A DNA stretch of 64,000 bases from Azorhizobium oxalatiphilum (GCF_014635325.1 NZ_BMCT01000001.1:434001-498000); one strand, 5' to 3'. Numbered from the stretch's first letter, positions 26,939 through 37,900 are shown. Notes: a model not told the origin generated them from the sequence alone. Made by a program: numbers and translations.

Positions 26939-29491
26939 ATGGCCGATCGGAGCCGAGTGACCGGCGCGCTGGATCCTGTCCGGGCGGCCATCCGCCCGCT
27001 GTGCATCGTCCGCCATCTGCCGGCTGCCCTCCCTTCTGACGTGACCTTGCCCTCCCTCATGTCCTTTGCCCGCCCCACAGGCGCCCTGCGCGCCGCTGCC
27101 CGCCTTGTTCCCGCTTGTGCCGTTCTGCTGGGCGCCGGATCCGCTTATGCGCAGGCGGCAACCGCCACGGGTGGCTCGTCGAGCCTGCTTGTGGCGCTGG
27201 CCGGCGGGGCCTCGGCGGTGGCGCTCACCGCCGCCGCCATCGCGGCCGTGTCCATTCGGTACCGCCGCCGGGCGGAAGCCGAGCTGAGCCTGCGCGCCGC
27301 CGCGCAGCGGGCCGATACGCAGGCCCTGCGGGTGCTGCTGGCGCAGGGCGCGCGCGGCCTCGTGCTGTGGCGCGACGCCGGCTCGCTGGAAGCGCTCGGC
27401 GAAGCCATCCCCGCCTTTCCCGATGGTGCCGATGCCGACGCCCTCGCCGATGGCTTGAAGACGTGGCTGGGTGCCGAGGCGCTCACCGCACTCGCCGGCC
27501 CGTTGGCTGAGCTTCAGGCTGAAGGCACGCCCTTCGCCTTCGAGACGCGCGATGCCTCCGGCGCGCCGCTGCGGCTGGAAGGCCGGGCGGTGGCAGGCGT
27601 GCGTTGCGTGGCTGCCCGTCCCGTGGCGCCGATCCGCACGGTGGCACCGCCGCAGGCTGCGGCGCTCGATGCCTTGTTCGAACTTTCGCCCTTGCCCATG
27701 TGGCGGCGCGGACAGGACGGCGCGCTGGCCGCCGTCAACGATGCCTTCTGCCGGGCCTCGCAGAGCGCGGCCCCGGCCCCCGGCGCGCCGCCGGTGGAAC
27801 TGCTCGATCAGGCCGCCCGTGACGCCGCCGTTGCGGCCCACCGCGCGGGAAAACCCTATGCGGCGCGGGTGCGCGTGGTGGCGGGCGGCAAACGCCGGCT
27901 GCTGGATGTCACCGAGGCCGCAGGCGCCTTCGGCGCGGCGGGTCTCGCCATCGACGTGACCGAGGCCGAGGCCGCCCGCGTGGCCCATGAGCAGGCGCTG
28001 GCCGCCCATCGCCGCACGCTGGACCAGCTCAATACGGCGGTGGTGATCTTCGGCGGCGACGAACGTCTCGTCTTCCACAACAGCGCCTATGAGCGGCTGT
28101 TCGGATTGGACGCCGGTTTCCTCGACCAGAGGCCCTCCGAGACCGAGGTGCTGGAGCGCCTGCGTGCCCAGCGCAAGGTGCCCGAGCAGTCCAATTTCCG
28201 CGCCTGGCGCGAGCAGCTGCGCGAGGCCTATCGCGCACTGGAGCCCACCCACGACTGGTGGCACCTGCCCGGCGGCCAGATGCTGAGCGTGATCGCCAGC
28301 CCCAATGCGGAGGGCGGTGTCACCTATCTGTTCGAGGATCTGTCCGAGCGCATGGCGCTGGAGAGCCGCTACAACAGCCTCATCCGCATCCAGGGCGAAA
28401 CGCTGGACGGCCTCGCGGAAGCGGTGGCGGTGTTCGGCTCCAACGGCCGGCTGCGGCTCTACAATCAGGCCTTCCTGCACCTGTGGTCGCTGAGCGCGCA
28501 GGCGCTGGGTGAGCGGCCGCACATCGACGCCGTGGCGGCCATGTGCCGGCCCAAGCATGGCGAGAGCGGCGCCTGGGCGCGCATCCGCAACGTGGTAACG
28601 GCGCTGGACCATCGCGAGGGCGAGAAGCTTCGTCTTGAGACCGCCGGCAAGCGCGTGCTCGACGGCACCGCGCAGCCGCTGCCAGACGGCGGCACCATGG
28701 TCACTTTCCGCGATGTCACCGACAGCGTGCAGGTGGAGCGCGCGCTCATCGAGCGCAACGAGGCGCTGGAAGAGGCGGACCAGCTGAAGAACGCCTTCGT
28801 GGGCCATGTCTCCTATCATTTGCGTACGCCACTCAACACTTTGATCGGTTATGCGCACATGCTCAGCGAGGGCGTGGCGGGCGAGCTGAATGCTCGGCAG
28901 ACCGAATTCCTCAGCCATGTCAGCCAGTCGTCCGACGCGCTGCGCTCGCTCATCGACGACATTCTGGATCTCGCCACCATCGATGCCGGCGCCATGGCGC
29001 TCGACCTGTCCGAGGTGGAGGTGCGCGGTACGCTGGAGAGCGCCGCCGATTCCGTGCGCGACCTGCTGGAGGAAGCTGGCGTGACCCTGCGCATCGAGGC
29101 TTCCAGCGATCTCGGCAGCTTCGTGGCCGATGGCCGCAGGGTGCGGCAGATCCTGTTCAACCTCTTGTCCAATGCCATCGCGGCGGCGCCCGCCGGCAGC
29201 ATGGTGGCCCTGCGCGCCGAGCGGCGGGCGGATGGTCTCGTGCTCAGCGTGCGCGATAACGGCCCGGGCATCGCGCCCGAGATGATGGACCGCCTGTTCC
29301 AGCGCTTCGAGACCGTGGGCGGCGCCGATGCCGGCACGCGCCACCGCGGCGTGGGCCTCGGCCTCTCCATCGTGCGCTCGTTCATGGAGCTGCATGGCGG
29401 CACCGTGAGCCTCGCCCCGGCGCGCGGCGGCGGCACCATCGCTTTGTGCCTCTTCCCGCTCGCCACGCGGCGCCATGAGGCCGCCGCATGA
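26939..29491 (+). CDS. divL: DivL-like sensor histidine kinase with Tyr-His H-box
   Basis: Membrane sensor kinase homologue. In Caulobacter, DivL acts with CckA upstream of the CtrA phosphorelay and carries Tyr in place of the phospho-His. The 850-residue form shows an N-terminal signal/membrane segment (about 50–105), several PAS-like domains (about 220–340, 360–480 and 490–610), the dimerisation H-box, and an HATPase domain with RQILFNLLSNAIA, DNGPGIAPEMMD and HRGVGLGLSIV. The H-box reads GHVSYHLRTPLN: Tyr626 occupies the place of the usual phospho-His and His627 the place of the usual acidic residue. ATG 26939 is the longest start; ATG 27059 (810 residues), beginning a clear signal-like sequence, is also plausible. 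Its stop overlaps the tsaE/amgK start. Gene order supports the DivL name. Confidence 0.88.
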   Translation: MADRSRVTGALDPVRAAIRPLCIVRHLPAALPSDVTLPSLMSFARPTGALRAAARLVPACAVLLGAGSAYAQAATATGGSSSLLVALAGGASAVALTAAAIAAVSIRYRRRAEAELSLRAAAQRADTQALRVLLAQGARGLVLWRDAGSLEALGEAIPAFPDGADADALADGLKTWLGAEALTALAGPLAELQAEGTPFAFETRDASGAPLRLEGRAVAGVRCVAARPVAPIRTVAPPQAAALDALFELSPLPMWRRGQDGALAAVNDAFCRASQSAAPAPGAPPVELLDQAARDAAVAAHRAGKPYAARVRVVAGGKRRLLDVTEAAGAFGAAGLAIDVTEAEAARVAHEQALAAHRRTLDQLNTAVVIFGGDERLVFHNSAYERLFGLDAGFLDQRPSETEVLERLRAQRKVPEQSNFRAWREQLREAYRALEPTHDWWHLPGGQMLSVIASPNAEGGVTYLFEDLSERMALESRYNSLIRIQGETLDGLAEAVAVFGSNGRLRLYNQAFLHLWSLSAQALGERPHIDAVAAMCRPKHGESGAWARIRNVVTALDHREGEKLRLETAGKRVLDGTAQPLPDGGTMVTFRDVTDSVQVERALIERNEALEEADQLKNAFVGHVSYHLRTPLNTLIGYAHMLSEGVAGELNARQTEFLSHVSQSSDALRSLIDDILDLATIDAGAMALDLSEVEVRGTLESAADSVRDLLEEAGVTLRIEASSDLGSFVADGRRVRQILFNLLSNAIAAAPAGSMVALRAERRADGLVLSVRDNGPGIAPEMMDRLFQRFETVGGADAGTRHRGVGLGLSIVRSFMELHGGTVSLAPARGGGTIALCLFPLATRRHEAAA

Positions 29492-31041
29492 GCCTCGTCT
29501 TCGAGCGCGTTCCCGGTCCCGTACCGGCCTTCTCCGTGGTGCTGGACGATCTTGCCGACACCGCCCGCCTCGCCGCCATGCTGGCGCCCTGGCTCTCCAC
29601 CGGCGACACGGTGGCGCTGTCCGGCGATCTCGGCGCGGGCAAGACGGCGTTCGCCCGCTGCCTCATCCGCGCGCTTTCGGGCGAGCCGGATCTGGAAGTG
29701 CCGAGCCCCACCTTCTCGCTGGTGATCGGCTACGAATTCGGGCGCGGCAAGGTGGTGCATGCGGACCTCTACCGCCTGCAGGACCCTGACGAGCTGGAAG
29801 AGATCGGTTGGGACGAGCTTGCCACCGACGCCATCCTGCTGGTGGAATGGCCGGACCGCGCCGAAGGGCGCCTGCCCGCGAACCGGCTCGGCATCGCGCT
29901 GGAGCTGGCTCCCGATCTCGGCCCCGATGCGCGCCGCGTGGTGTTGGTGGGAGCGGGCGCCTTCGTGGAGCGGCTCGACCGCATGCACGTGGCCGAATTC
30001 CTGATCGAGACCAGCGGCTTCTCCGGCGCCGAGCGGCTCTATCTGCAGGGCGATGCCTCCAGCCGCTCCTATGCCCGCCTCGTGCTGGGCGAGAAGAGCG
30101 CCGTGCTGATGAACGCGCCCAGGCGCCCCGACGGGCCGCCGGTGCGGCGCGGGCTGCCCTACAGCCGCCTCGCGCATCTGGCCGAGGACGTGCGCCCCTT
30201 CATCGCCATGGCGCGGGCGCTGCGTGCGCAGGGGCTTTCCGCACCGGAAATCTATGCTGCCGATCTCGACCGGGGGCTGCTGATCCTGGAGGATCTGGGC
30301 AGCGCGGGCGTGGTGACGGGCACCCCGCCCGAGCCCATGCCGGATCGCTACGCCGCCGCCATGGAGCTGCTGGCCTCGCTGCACGGCCGCGCGCTGCCGA
30401 GCGTGCTGCACATCGCGCCGCAGGTGGACTATGTGCTGCCCACCTACACGCTGGAAGCCTTCCTCATCGAGGTGGAGCTGCTGCTGGACTGGTATCTGCC
30501 GTTCCGGGGCGCGCAGGCGGACAATGTGGTGCGCGAGGAGTTCCTGCTGATCTGGCGCGGGGCGCTCAGCGCGGTCCTGAACGAGCCCCAGACCTGGGTG
30601 CTGCGCGACTTCCACTCACCCAATCTGATCTGGCTGGACGAGCGCCCGGGCCTGAAGAAAGTGGGCCTGATCGACTTTCAGGACGCGGTGCTGGGCCCGG
30701 CGGCCTATGACGTGGCCTCGCTGGCGCAGGATGCGCGCGTGGACGTGTCCGAGGAGCTGGAAGCAGCCCTGCTGGACCATTATCTGCGCCTGCGCGAGGA
30801 AGCCTCGCCCACCTTCGATGCCACCCGCTTCACCCATCTCTACGCTTTGATGGGGGCGCAGCGTGCCACCAAGATTCTCGGCATTTTTGCCCGCCTGAAC
30901 GCCCGGGACGGCAAGCCGCAATATTTGCGTCACCTTCCTCGTATTAGGCGGTATCTCGCCCGCTGCCTCGCCCATCCGGAGCTTGGTTCGCTCCGGGCGT
31001 GGTATGCAGCGGTGCTGCCATCGAAGGAATTCAACTCGTGA
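29488..31041 (+). CDS. Fusion of TsaE and AmgK-type kinase
   Basis: 517 residues with two enzymes. Residues about 15–160 are TsaE, the ATPase needed for threonylcarbamoyl-adenosine at position 37 of tRNAs: Walker A LSGDLGAGKTAFAR (Lys52), SPTFSLV and HADLYRL. From about 165 on is an aminoglycoside-phosphotransferase-like kinase, closest in motifs to AmgK (MurNAc/GlcNAc anomeric kinase for cell-wall recycling): VLRDFHSPNL with catalytic Asp374 and metal site GLIDFQDAVLG. It begins with a four-base overlap on divL and ends overlapping the nucleotidyltransferase start, whose role fits AmgK–MurU. The TsaE part is certain; the sugar substrate is inference. Confidence 0.92.
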   Translation: MSLVFERVPGPVPAFSVVLDDLADTARLAAMLAPWLSTGDTVALSGDLGAGKTAFARCLIRALSGEPDLEVPSPTFSLVIGYEFGRGKVVHADLYRLQDPDELEEIGWDELATDAILLVEWPDRAEGRLPANRLGIALELAPDLGPDARRVVLVGAGAFVERLDRMHVAEFLIETSGFSGAERLYLQGDASSRSYARLVLGEKSAVLMNAPRRPDGPPVRRGLPYSRLAHLAEDVRPFIAMARALRAQGLSAPEIYAADLDRGLLILEDLGSAGVVTGTPPEPMPDRYAAAMELLASLHGRALPSVLHIAPQVDYVLPTYTLEAFLIEVELLLDWYLPFRGAQADNVVREEFLLIWRGALSAVLNEPQTWVLRDFHSPNLIWLDERPGLKKVGLIDFQDAVLGPAAYDVASLAQDARVDVSEELEAALLDHYLRLREEASPTFDATRFTHLYALMGAQRATKILGIFARLNARDGKPQYLRHLPRIRRYLARCLAHPELGSLRAWYAAVLPSKEFNS

Positions 31042-31760
31042 CGACGCTTTCTCGCGCCATGGTGCTCGCGGCCGGAATGGGGAGCCGCATGCGCCCCCTC
31101 ACCGATACCCGCCCCAAGCCCCTGGTGGAGGTCTACGGCAGGCCGCTTGTGGACCATGTGCTCGATCGGCTGGAAACGGCCGGCATCAGCGAGGCGGTGG
31201 TGAATGTGCACCACCATGCCGACATGCTGGAAGCCCATCTCGCCACCCGCACCGCCCCGCCGCGCCTGCACATATCGGATGAGCGCGGCACGCTGCTGGA
31301 GACTGGCGGCGGCATCGTGAAGGCGTTGTCCCTGTTCAAGGGCGAACCCTTCATCGCCATCAATGCCGATACCATCTGGATCGAGGGCGTGAAGCCGAAC
31401 CTCGTGCGGCTGATGGAGCGTTTCGACCCGGAACATATGGACGCGCTGCTGCTGGTGGCGGGCGCCGCCACCTCGGTGGGCTATGAGGGCATGGGCGACT
31501 TCACCATGGATGTGGAAGGCCGCCTCCAGTGGCGGGCCGAGCGCACGGTGGCGCCTTTCGTCTATGCGGGCGCCTGCATCCTGAAGCCGGAGCTGTTCGC
31601 GGACGCGCCCGAGGGTCCGTTCTCCCTCACCCGCATCTTCCGCAAGGCCATCGAGGCCGAGCGGCTGCACGGGCTGCGGCTGGAAGGCGTGTGGATGCAT
31701 GTGGGCACCCCCGATGCCATCCCCGCCGCGGAGGAAGCCATCAGTCGCTCCAGCGACTGA
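31038..31760 (+). CDS. MurU-like nucleotidyltransferase (MurNAc-1-phosphate uridylyltransferase)
   Basis: 240 residues of sugar-1-phosphate nucleotidyltransferase fold. AMVLAAGMGSRMRPLTDTRPKPLVEV is the conserved nucleotide-binding opening (reported in part: AAGMGSRM, RPLTD, KPLVEV). Later features are TGGGIVKAL, the metal-binding AINADTIW and VGTPDAI. Its partner upstream is an AmgK-type kinase; together they would bypass part of UDP-MurNAc synthesis and recycle wall sugars. The start is GTG 31038, overlapping the previous stop (GTGA), with GAAGGAA eight bases upstream. Confidence 0.88.
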   Translation: MTTLSRAMVLAAGMGSRMRPLTDTRPKPLVEVYGRPLVDHVLDRLETAGISEAVVNVHHHADMLEAHLATRTAPPRLHISDERGTLLETGGGIVKALSLFKGEPFIAINADTIWIEGVKPNLVRLMERFDPEHMDALLLVAGAATSVGYEGMGDFTMDVEGRLQWRAERTVAPFVYAGACILKPELFADAPEGPFSLTRIFRKAIEAERLHGLRLEGVWMHVGTPDAIPAAEEAISRSSD

Positions 31761-31820
31761 GCGGCGGGCGCCCTCGCGCGCACCGGCCCTTGCGCCTAAA
31801 CTCTGCCCCTCAAGAATCAC

Positions 31821-31839
31821 CGACGTCTCCGGGACGTCG
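31821..31839. other. Hairpin upstream of addB
   Basis: CGACGTC (31821–31827) and GACGTCG (31833–31839) form a perfect 7-bp stem with a five-base loop, in the 114-base gap between the MurU-like gene and addB. It may end the first transcript or structure the addB leader; no T run follows. Confidence 0.35.
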
Positions 31840-31874
31840 CGCAGACTGACGCCCTTCGGGGTGGGGCAGGGGGC

Positions 31875-34800
31875 ATGACGCGCGTTTTCACCATCTCCTC
31901 TTCCGCGCCCTTCCTCGCGACCCTCGCGCGGGCGCTGCTGGATGGCGAGCTGGTGCCCGGATTTGCCCCGCGCGGCGACCCGCTGGCGCTTGCTTCCGCC
32001 ACCATCTATCTGCCGACCCGCCGTGCCGGGCGCCTGCTGGAACAGGCGCTGCTGGAAGAGATCGGCGGCGACGGCTTGCTGCTGCCCGGCATCGTGCCTT
32101 TGGGTGATGTGGACGAGGATGCGCTGGCCTTTTCGGAAGCCGCCGCCCTGCTTGCCCCGCCCCATGCGGTGGCGAGCGTGCACCGGCGCATCGCGCTGGC
32201 CGGCCTCGTCTCGCGCTGGCGCGATGCGCTGGCGGAAGGCGAGGGGCAGGCCATGGTCGCCGCCGGCCCCGCTGCCACCATGGCGCTGGCGGACGAACTC
32301 GGCCGCCTGTTCGACCAGATGGTGACGGCGGGCATCCCGTGGTCGAAGCTCGACAGCCTCGTGCCGGAGGAGCACGACCAGTTCTTCGAGATCAGCCTCC
32401 AGTTCCTGCGCATCGCCCGCGAGGCATGGGCCGGGCATCTGGAGGAGAGCGGACTGGTGGACCCCGCCGTGCGCCGCGACCGGCTCGTGGAGGCGGAAGA
32501 GCGCCGCCTTGCCGCGCTGGGAGTCGAGGCGGGGCCGGTGATCGCGGCCGGCTCCACCGGCTCGCTGCCCACCACGGCGCGGTTGCTGAAAGCCATCGCC
32601 AGCCTGCCGCAGGGCGCGGTGGTGTTGCCGGGCCTCGACCTCCACATGGAGGAAACCGCCTTCCAGATGCTGATCGCGGATGCCACCAGCGCGCCGGACC
32701 ATCCCCAGTTCGGTCTTGCCAAGCTGTTGAACACCTTCGGCATCGAACGCCGCGACGTGACTGAGCTGGGCACCCGCGCGGCCTATGGCCGTGAGCCGCT
32801 GCTCAGCGAGGCGCTGCGCCAGTCCGAGACCGCCGAGATGTGGGCGACCCTCGCCGAGCGCCTGCCGGCGGCGGAGCGCGCGGATGCCTTTGCCGGCATC
32901 AGCGTCATCCGCGCGCAGGATCCGCGTGAGGAAGCGCTTGCGGTGGCGCTGGAGCTCAGGGACTCGCTCACCCGCCCCGGTGAGCGCGCGGCGCTCATCA
33001 CGCCCGACCGGGATCTCGCCCGCCGCGTGGCGGCCGAGTTGCAGCGTTTCGGCATCGCCATCGACGATTCCGCCGGTGAGCCTCTGGCCGAGACCGCGCC
33101 CGCCCGCCTTGCCCGCCTCATCGCCAAGGCGGTGGCGGAAGGCTGCGCACCGGTGCCGGTGTTCGCGCTGCTGAGCCAGCCCGGCGTGACGCTGGACCTT
33201 GAGCCGGACACACTGCGCGAGGCGCTGGCGGCGCTGGAGCTGATCGCTTTGCGCGGTCCCCGTCCGCGCTCCGGCATGGAGGGCTTGAGCGCCGCCGTGG
33301 CCGCCTTCGATCCGGCCAAGCTTCATGCCCGCGATCCCCGCCGCCGGGTGGACGACGGCAAGCTGGAGCTGGCGCGTGATCTGGTGGCCCGGCTCGTGGT
33401 GGCGCTGGCGCCGCTCTCCGCTCTGGCCGATGGCCCGGCCGTGCCGCTGGCCGATCTGGTGGCCGCCCATGTGGCCGCCTATGAGGCTTTGTGCGGGCCA
33501 CTCGATCCGCAGGCGGAAGACCCCGCCGAGGCCTCGCTGGCGGAAGCGCTCGGTGAGATCGTGGACGGTGCCGCCTATGGCCCGTCGCTGACGCTGCATG
33601 CCTATGCCGATGCCATTTCCGCGCTGCTGGCCGACCGTGTGGTGCGACCGCGCGGGGAGGGGGAGACGCGCATCCGCATTCTCGGACCGCTGGAAGCGCG
33701 CATGGTGGCGCTGGACCGGGTGCTGCTGGGCGGGCTCGCGGAAGGTGCATGGCCGCCGGAGACGCGGACTGATCCCTGGCTCAGCCGGCCCATGCGAGCG
33801 GAACTGGGGCTGGACCAGCCGGAGCGGCGCATCGGCCTCTCCGCCCACGATTTCGTGCAGGCCTTCGGTGCGCGCGAGGTGGTGCTGACCTATCCCGACA
33901 AGGTGGGCGGCACGCAGTCCGTGCCCTCGCGCTTTCTCCAGCGCCTGAAGACGGTGGCCGGTCCCGATCTGTGGCAGGCGGCGGAGGCGCGCGGCGAGGC
34001 GTGGCGGCAGGCGGCGGCCCGGCTCGACGACGGCCCCCGCGTGCCGCGCGTGGCCCAGCCCGCGCCCACGCCGCCGCTGGCGCTGCGGCCGCGCAAGCTG
34101 AGCGTGACGGAGGTGGAGACCTTCCTGCGCGATCCCTATTCCATGTTCGCCCGCCACGTGCTCTCGCTCCAGCCGCTGGAGCCGCTGGACGCCATGCCCG
34201 GCGGCGCCGAGCGCGGCACCGCGCTGCATGATGCGCTGGGCGAGTTCGCGAAGGCCCATCCGGAAGACCTGCCGCCGGACGCGCTTGACCAGTTGCTCAA
34301 GTTCGGCCGCACCGCGTTCGAGAAGCTGGAGGTGTTCCCGGCCGAGCATGCCATCTGGTGGGCGCGCTTCGAACGGGTGGCCGCCTTCGTGGTGGAGATG
34401 GAGCGCGAGCGCCGCGCCAACCTGCGCCGGGTCTTCGCGGAGGTGGGCGGCAGCATGCCGATCCCGCTGCTGAGCGGCGATTTCCACCTCACCTGCCGGG
34501 CTGACCGCATCGAGCTGCGCAATGACGGCCAGCTCGCCATCGTGGACTACAAGACCGGCACCGCGCCCTCGACAAAGCAGGGCGCCACCTTCTCGCCCCA
34601 GCTGCCGCTGGAAGCGGCCATGGCCGTGCGCGGCAGCTTCAAGGACGTGCCGGCCGCGACCGTCGCGGACTTCCTCTATGTGGAGCTGAAGGGCGGTGCC
34701 GAGGCCGGCAAGGAGAAGGCCGGCGTGGGCGACAAGACCACGGCCACCGACATGGCCGAGGAGGCCTATAGCCGCCTGTTCGAGCTTTTGCAGGCGTTCG

Positions 34801-34922
34801 AGAACGAGGCGCAGGGCTATCGCGCGCTCGCCGCGCCGCAATGGCGCGGGCGCTATGGCACCTATGATCATCTGGCCCGCGTGCGGGAATGGGCGCTGGG
34901 CGCCGAGGAGGCGGGCGAATGA
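31875..34922 (+). CDS. addB: Double-strand break repair protein AddB (alphaproteobacterial type)
   Basis: Subunit of the AddAB helicase-nuclease that resects double-strand breaks and loads RecA. 1015 residues: N-terminal inactivated helicase-like region (about 1–700) with LPTRRAGRLLEQALL, and a C-terminal RecB-family nuclease domain (about 735–960) with catalytic LAIVDYKTG at about 885–893. Only three Cys are seen (EGCAPV, EALCGP, HLTCRA), so the four-Cys iron-sulfur cluster of Bacillus AddB is absent, as in the alphaproteobacterial branch. Start ATG 31875 follows GGGGGC at short distance; the stop overlaps addA. Confidence 0.93.
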   Translation: MTRVFTISSSAPFLATLARALLDGELVPGFAPRGDPLALASATIYLPTRRAGRLLEQALLEEIGGDGLLLPGIVPLGDVDEDALAFSEAAALLAPPHAVASVHRRIALAGLVSRWRDALAEGEGQAMVAAGPAATMALADELGRLFDQMVTAGIPWSKLDSLVPEEHDQFFEISLQFLRIAREAWAGHLEESGLVDPAVRRDRLVEAEERRLAALGVEAGPVIAAGSTGSLPTTARLLKAIASLPQGAVVLPGLDLHMEETAFQMLIADATSAPDHPQFGLAKLLNTFGIERRDVTELGTRAAYGREPLLSEALRQSETAEMWATLAERLPAAERADAFAGISVIRAQDPREEALAVALELRDSLTRPGERAALITPDRDLARRVAAELQRFGIAIDDSAGEPLAETAPARLARLIAKAVAEGCAPVPVFALLSQPGVTLDLEPDTLREALAALELIALRGPRPRSGMEGLSAAVAAFDPAKLHARDPRRRVDDGKLELARDLVARLVVALAPLSALADGPAVPLADLVAAHVAAYEALCGPLDPQAEDPAEASLAEALGEIVDGAAYGPSLTLHAYADAISALLADRVVRPRGEGETRIRILGPLEARMVALDRVLLGGLAEGAWPPETRTDPWLSRPMRAELGLDQPERRIGLSAHDFVQAFGAREVVLTYPDKVGGTQSVPSRFLQRLKTVAGPDLWQAAEARGEAWRQAAARLDDGPRVPRVAQPAPTPPLALRPRKLSVTEVETFLRDPYSMFARHVLSLQPLEPLDAMPGGAERGTALHDALGEFAKAHPEDLPPDALDQLLKFGRTAFEKLEVFPAEHAIWWARFERVAAFVVEMERERRANLRRVFAEVGGSMPIPLLSGDFHLTCRADRIELRNDGQLAIVDYKTGTAPSTKQGATFSPQLPLEAAMAVRGSFKDVPAATVADFLYVELKGGAEAGKEKAGVGDKTTATDMAEEAYSRLFELLQAFENEAQGYRALAAPQWRGRYGTYDHLARVREWALGAEEAGE

Positions 34923-37900
34923 GCGGGCACGCACCAAAGGCGTTCGCCGACACCGCCGCCAAGGCCGAAGCCACGCGCCGGCAGAGCCTTGCCGCCTCGC
35001 CGCAGATTTCCGCCTGGGTGTCGGCCAATGCCGGCTCGGGCAAGACGCATGTTCTGGCCCAGCGCGTGATCCGCCTGCTGCTGCAAGGCACAGCTCCCGG
35101 GCGCATCCTGTGCCTCACCTATACCAAGGCGGCGGCGGCCAACATGGCCAACCGCGTGCTCTCCATCCTTAGCCGCTGGGCGGCGCTGGATGATGCGGGC
35201 CTCGATGTGGAACTTGCCCGCATGGACAACACGCCGCCCACCCCGGTCCTGCGCATTCAGGCGCGGCGGCTGTTCGCGGCGGCGCTGGAAACGCCGGGCG
35301 GACTGAAGATCCAGACCATCCACGCCTTCTGCGGCGGCCTGCTGCATCGCTTTCCGTTCGAGGCCGGCGTCGCGGCCGGCTTCCGCGAGCTGGACGATGT
35401 GGGTCGCATGGAGCTGATGGCCCGCATCCGCGCCGAGCTGGTGGTGGAAGCGGCGCGCGCGCCCGGCACCCCTCTTGGTCAGGCGCTCACCCGGTTGATG
35501 GGCGAGATGTCGGATAGCGGCATCGACGATCTGCTGGAGGCGGCGGTGGCCTCCCGCGCGGCCATCGCCGCGCTGGGCGATGAGCCTTCCGCGCGCGTGG
35601 CGCGGGTGGCGGGCGTGCTCGGCATCGCGCCCGGCCTCACCTCGGACGGCATCGAGCGCGAGATGCTGGAGAGCCCGCATTTCCCGCTGGAGCATTGGCC
35701 GGATGTGGAGGCGGTGTATCTGACCTCCGACAAGGCGACCGACAAGAAGCGCGGGCTTGCCTTCCGTGCCGCGCTGGAAGCGAAGGAGGCGGCAGGAAAG
35801 CTGGCCGCTTATCGCGACGTTTTCTTCAAGGCCGATGGCGATCCGCGCTCGGATAAGGACATGCTCACCAAGGGCCTGCGGGATGCCTATCCGGAGCTGG
35901 CCGAGCGGCTGATGCTGGAGCGCGACCGCCTCTCAACCCTCACCGAGCAGTTGCGGGCGGTGCGGGCGCTGGAGCGCACAGACGCGGCGCTGACGCTGGG
36001 TGCCGAGGCCGGCCGTCGCTACACCGCCGAGAAGGCCGCGCGCGGCTTGCTGGATTTCGACGATCTTATCGGCCGCACGGCGGACCTGCTGGGCCGCGTG
36101 CCGGCCTCCTTCGTCCATTACAAGCTCGATCGCGGCATCGACCATGTGTTGGTGGATGAGGCGCAGGATACGAGCCCCGAGCAGTGGCGCGTGGTGCGCG
36201 GCCTCGTCTCGGACTTCTTCTCCGGCGAGGGCGCGCGCGAGGGCGTCAAGCGCACTTTGTTCGTGGTGGGCGACGAGAAGCAGTCCATCTTCTCCTTCCA
36301 GGGCGCGGACCCGCGCAAATTCGGCGACATGCGCCTGAAGTTCGCGGGCGAGGCCGGCGAGACCGATTTCAAGCAGATCACTTTGCCCCATTCCTTCCGC
36401 TCCGCGCCCGGCGTGCTGGATGCGGTGGATGCGGTGTTCCGGCGCGAGAGCGCCCATGCGGGCCTCACCCTCGACAATGTGGGGCCGGTGCACGAGGCCA
36501 TCCGCGCCGACGCGCCCGCGCTGGTAGAGCTGTGGCCGACGGTGACGCCGGTGGCCCGCCCGCGCGTGGACGACTGGCGGCGGCCGCTGGATGAGATCGC
36601 CGGGGATGACCCGGTGACGCGGCTGGCCGAGCGCATCGCGGCTTTCGTGCGCGAAGGCATCGCAAAGCGCATCGCCATTCCCTCGCGCGGCGGGCGGCCC
36701 ATGCGGGCGCAGGACGTGCTGGTGCTGGTGCGTCGGCGCGGCCGCCTGTTCGAGGCGGTGATCCGCGCGCTGAAGGAGGCGGGCGGCGGCGTGGATGTGG
36801 CGGGTGCCGACCGCCTCGTGGTGGCCGAGCATATCGCCGCGCTCGACCTGATGGCGCTGGGCGATGCGCTGTTCTCGCCCGATGATGATCTGGCGCTCGC
36901 CAGCGTGCTCAAGAGCCCGCTGTTCGGGCTCGATGATGACGACCTGCTGACCCTGTGCCCGCGCCGCGAGGGGCGGCTCGGCGATGCGCTGCTGGGCTTT
37001 GCGGGAGGGGCCATCTCGGAGCGGCTGGAACGCTGGCGGGAAGAAGCCCGCCTCCTGCGGCCGTTCGATTTCTATGCCCGCGTGCTCGGCCGCGACGGCG
37101 GCCGCAAGGCCATGCTCGCCCGCCTCGGCCCGGAAGCCGCCGACGTGCTGGACGAGTTCATGGCACTGGCCCGGACTTACGAAAATCTGGAGGCGGCCAC
37201 CCTGCCGGGCTTCCTCGCCTTCCTGCGCCGGGGTGGCGCGGAGACCAAGCGCGACATGGAGAGCGGGCGCGACGAGGTGCGGGTGATGACCGTGCACGGC
37301 GCCAAGGGTCTTGAATCGCCCATCGTCATCCTCGCGGATACGGTGGACCTGCCGAAAGCGCGCACCGCCGGCGGCCTGTTGCAGGTGACGACCGCCGATG
37401 GCGCTATCATCCCCGTGCACGCGCCGCGCAAGGCGGACGACAGCGGCGCGCTGGCCAATGCCCGCGCCGCCGCCACCGATCGCGAGCGCGAGGAATATCG
37501 CCGCCTGCTCTATGTGGCGCTCACCCGTGCGGAGGATGCGCTCATCGTCTGCGGTGCCGAGACCCGCGCGGCGGCCAAGGACAAGGACCATGCCCGGCCC
37601 GAGGGCTGCTGGTACGAACTGGTGAACGATGCGCTGATCCATGAGGCCGAGCGCGTGCCCGCGCAGGGCTGGGAGGGTGAGGTGCTGCGCTGGCTGAAAT
37701 CCGGCCCGCCTCTTGTGCCGGCGGCTGATGACCTGCCCGCCGCACAGTCGGTGGCACCTCTCGCGCCGGCGCCGCTCGCGCCGCTGGTGCTGCCGCCCGC
37801 TCCCGCGCGCCCGGTGCGCCCCTCCCGTGCCCAGCCCGATGCGGCGGGCAAGCGCCCCGGCGGGGCGTCGGAAGGGCTCGATCCGCGCGTGCGCGGCGAT

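Noticed and set aside
26789-29476. Open frame of about 895 codons opposite divL
   Set aside because: Low-complexity His/Arg/Gly/Ala composition and no domain; divL on the other strand is fully explained. The same holds for the long frames opposite addB, addA and the third receptor.
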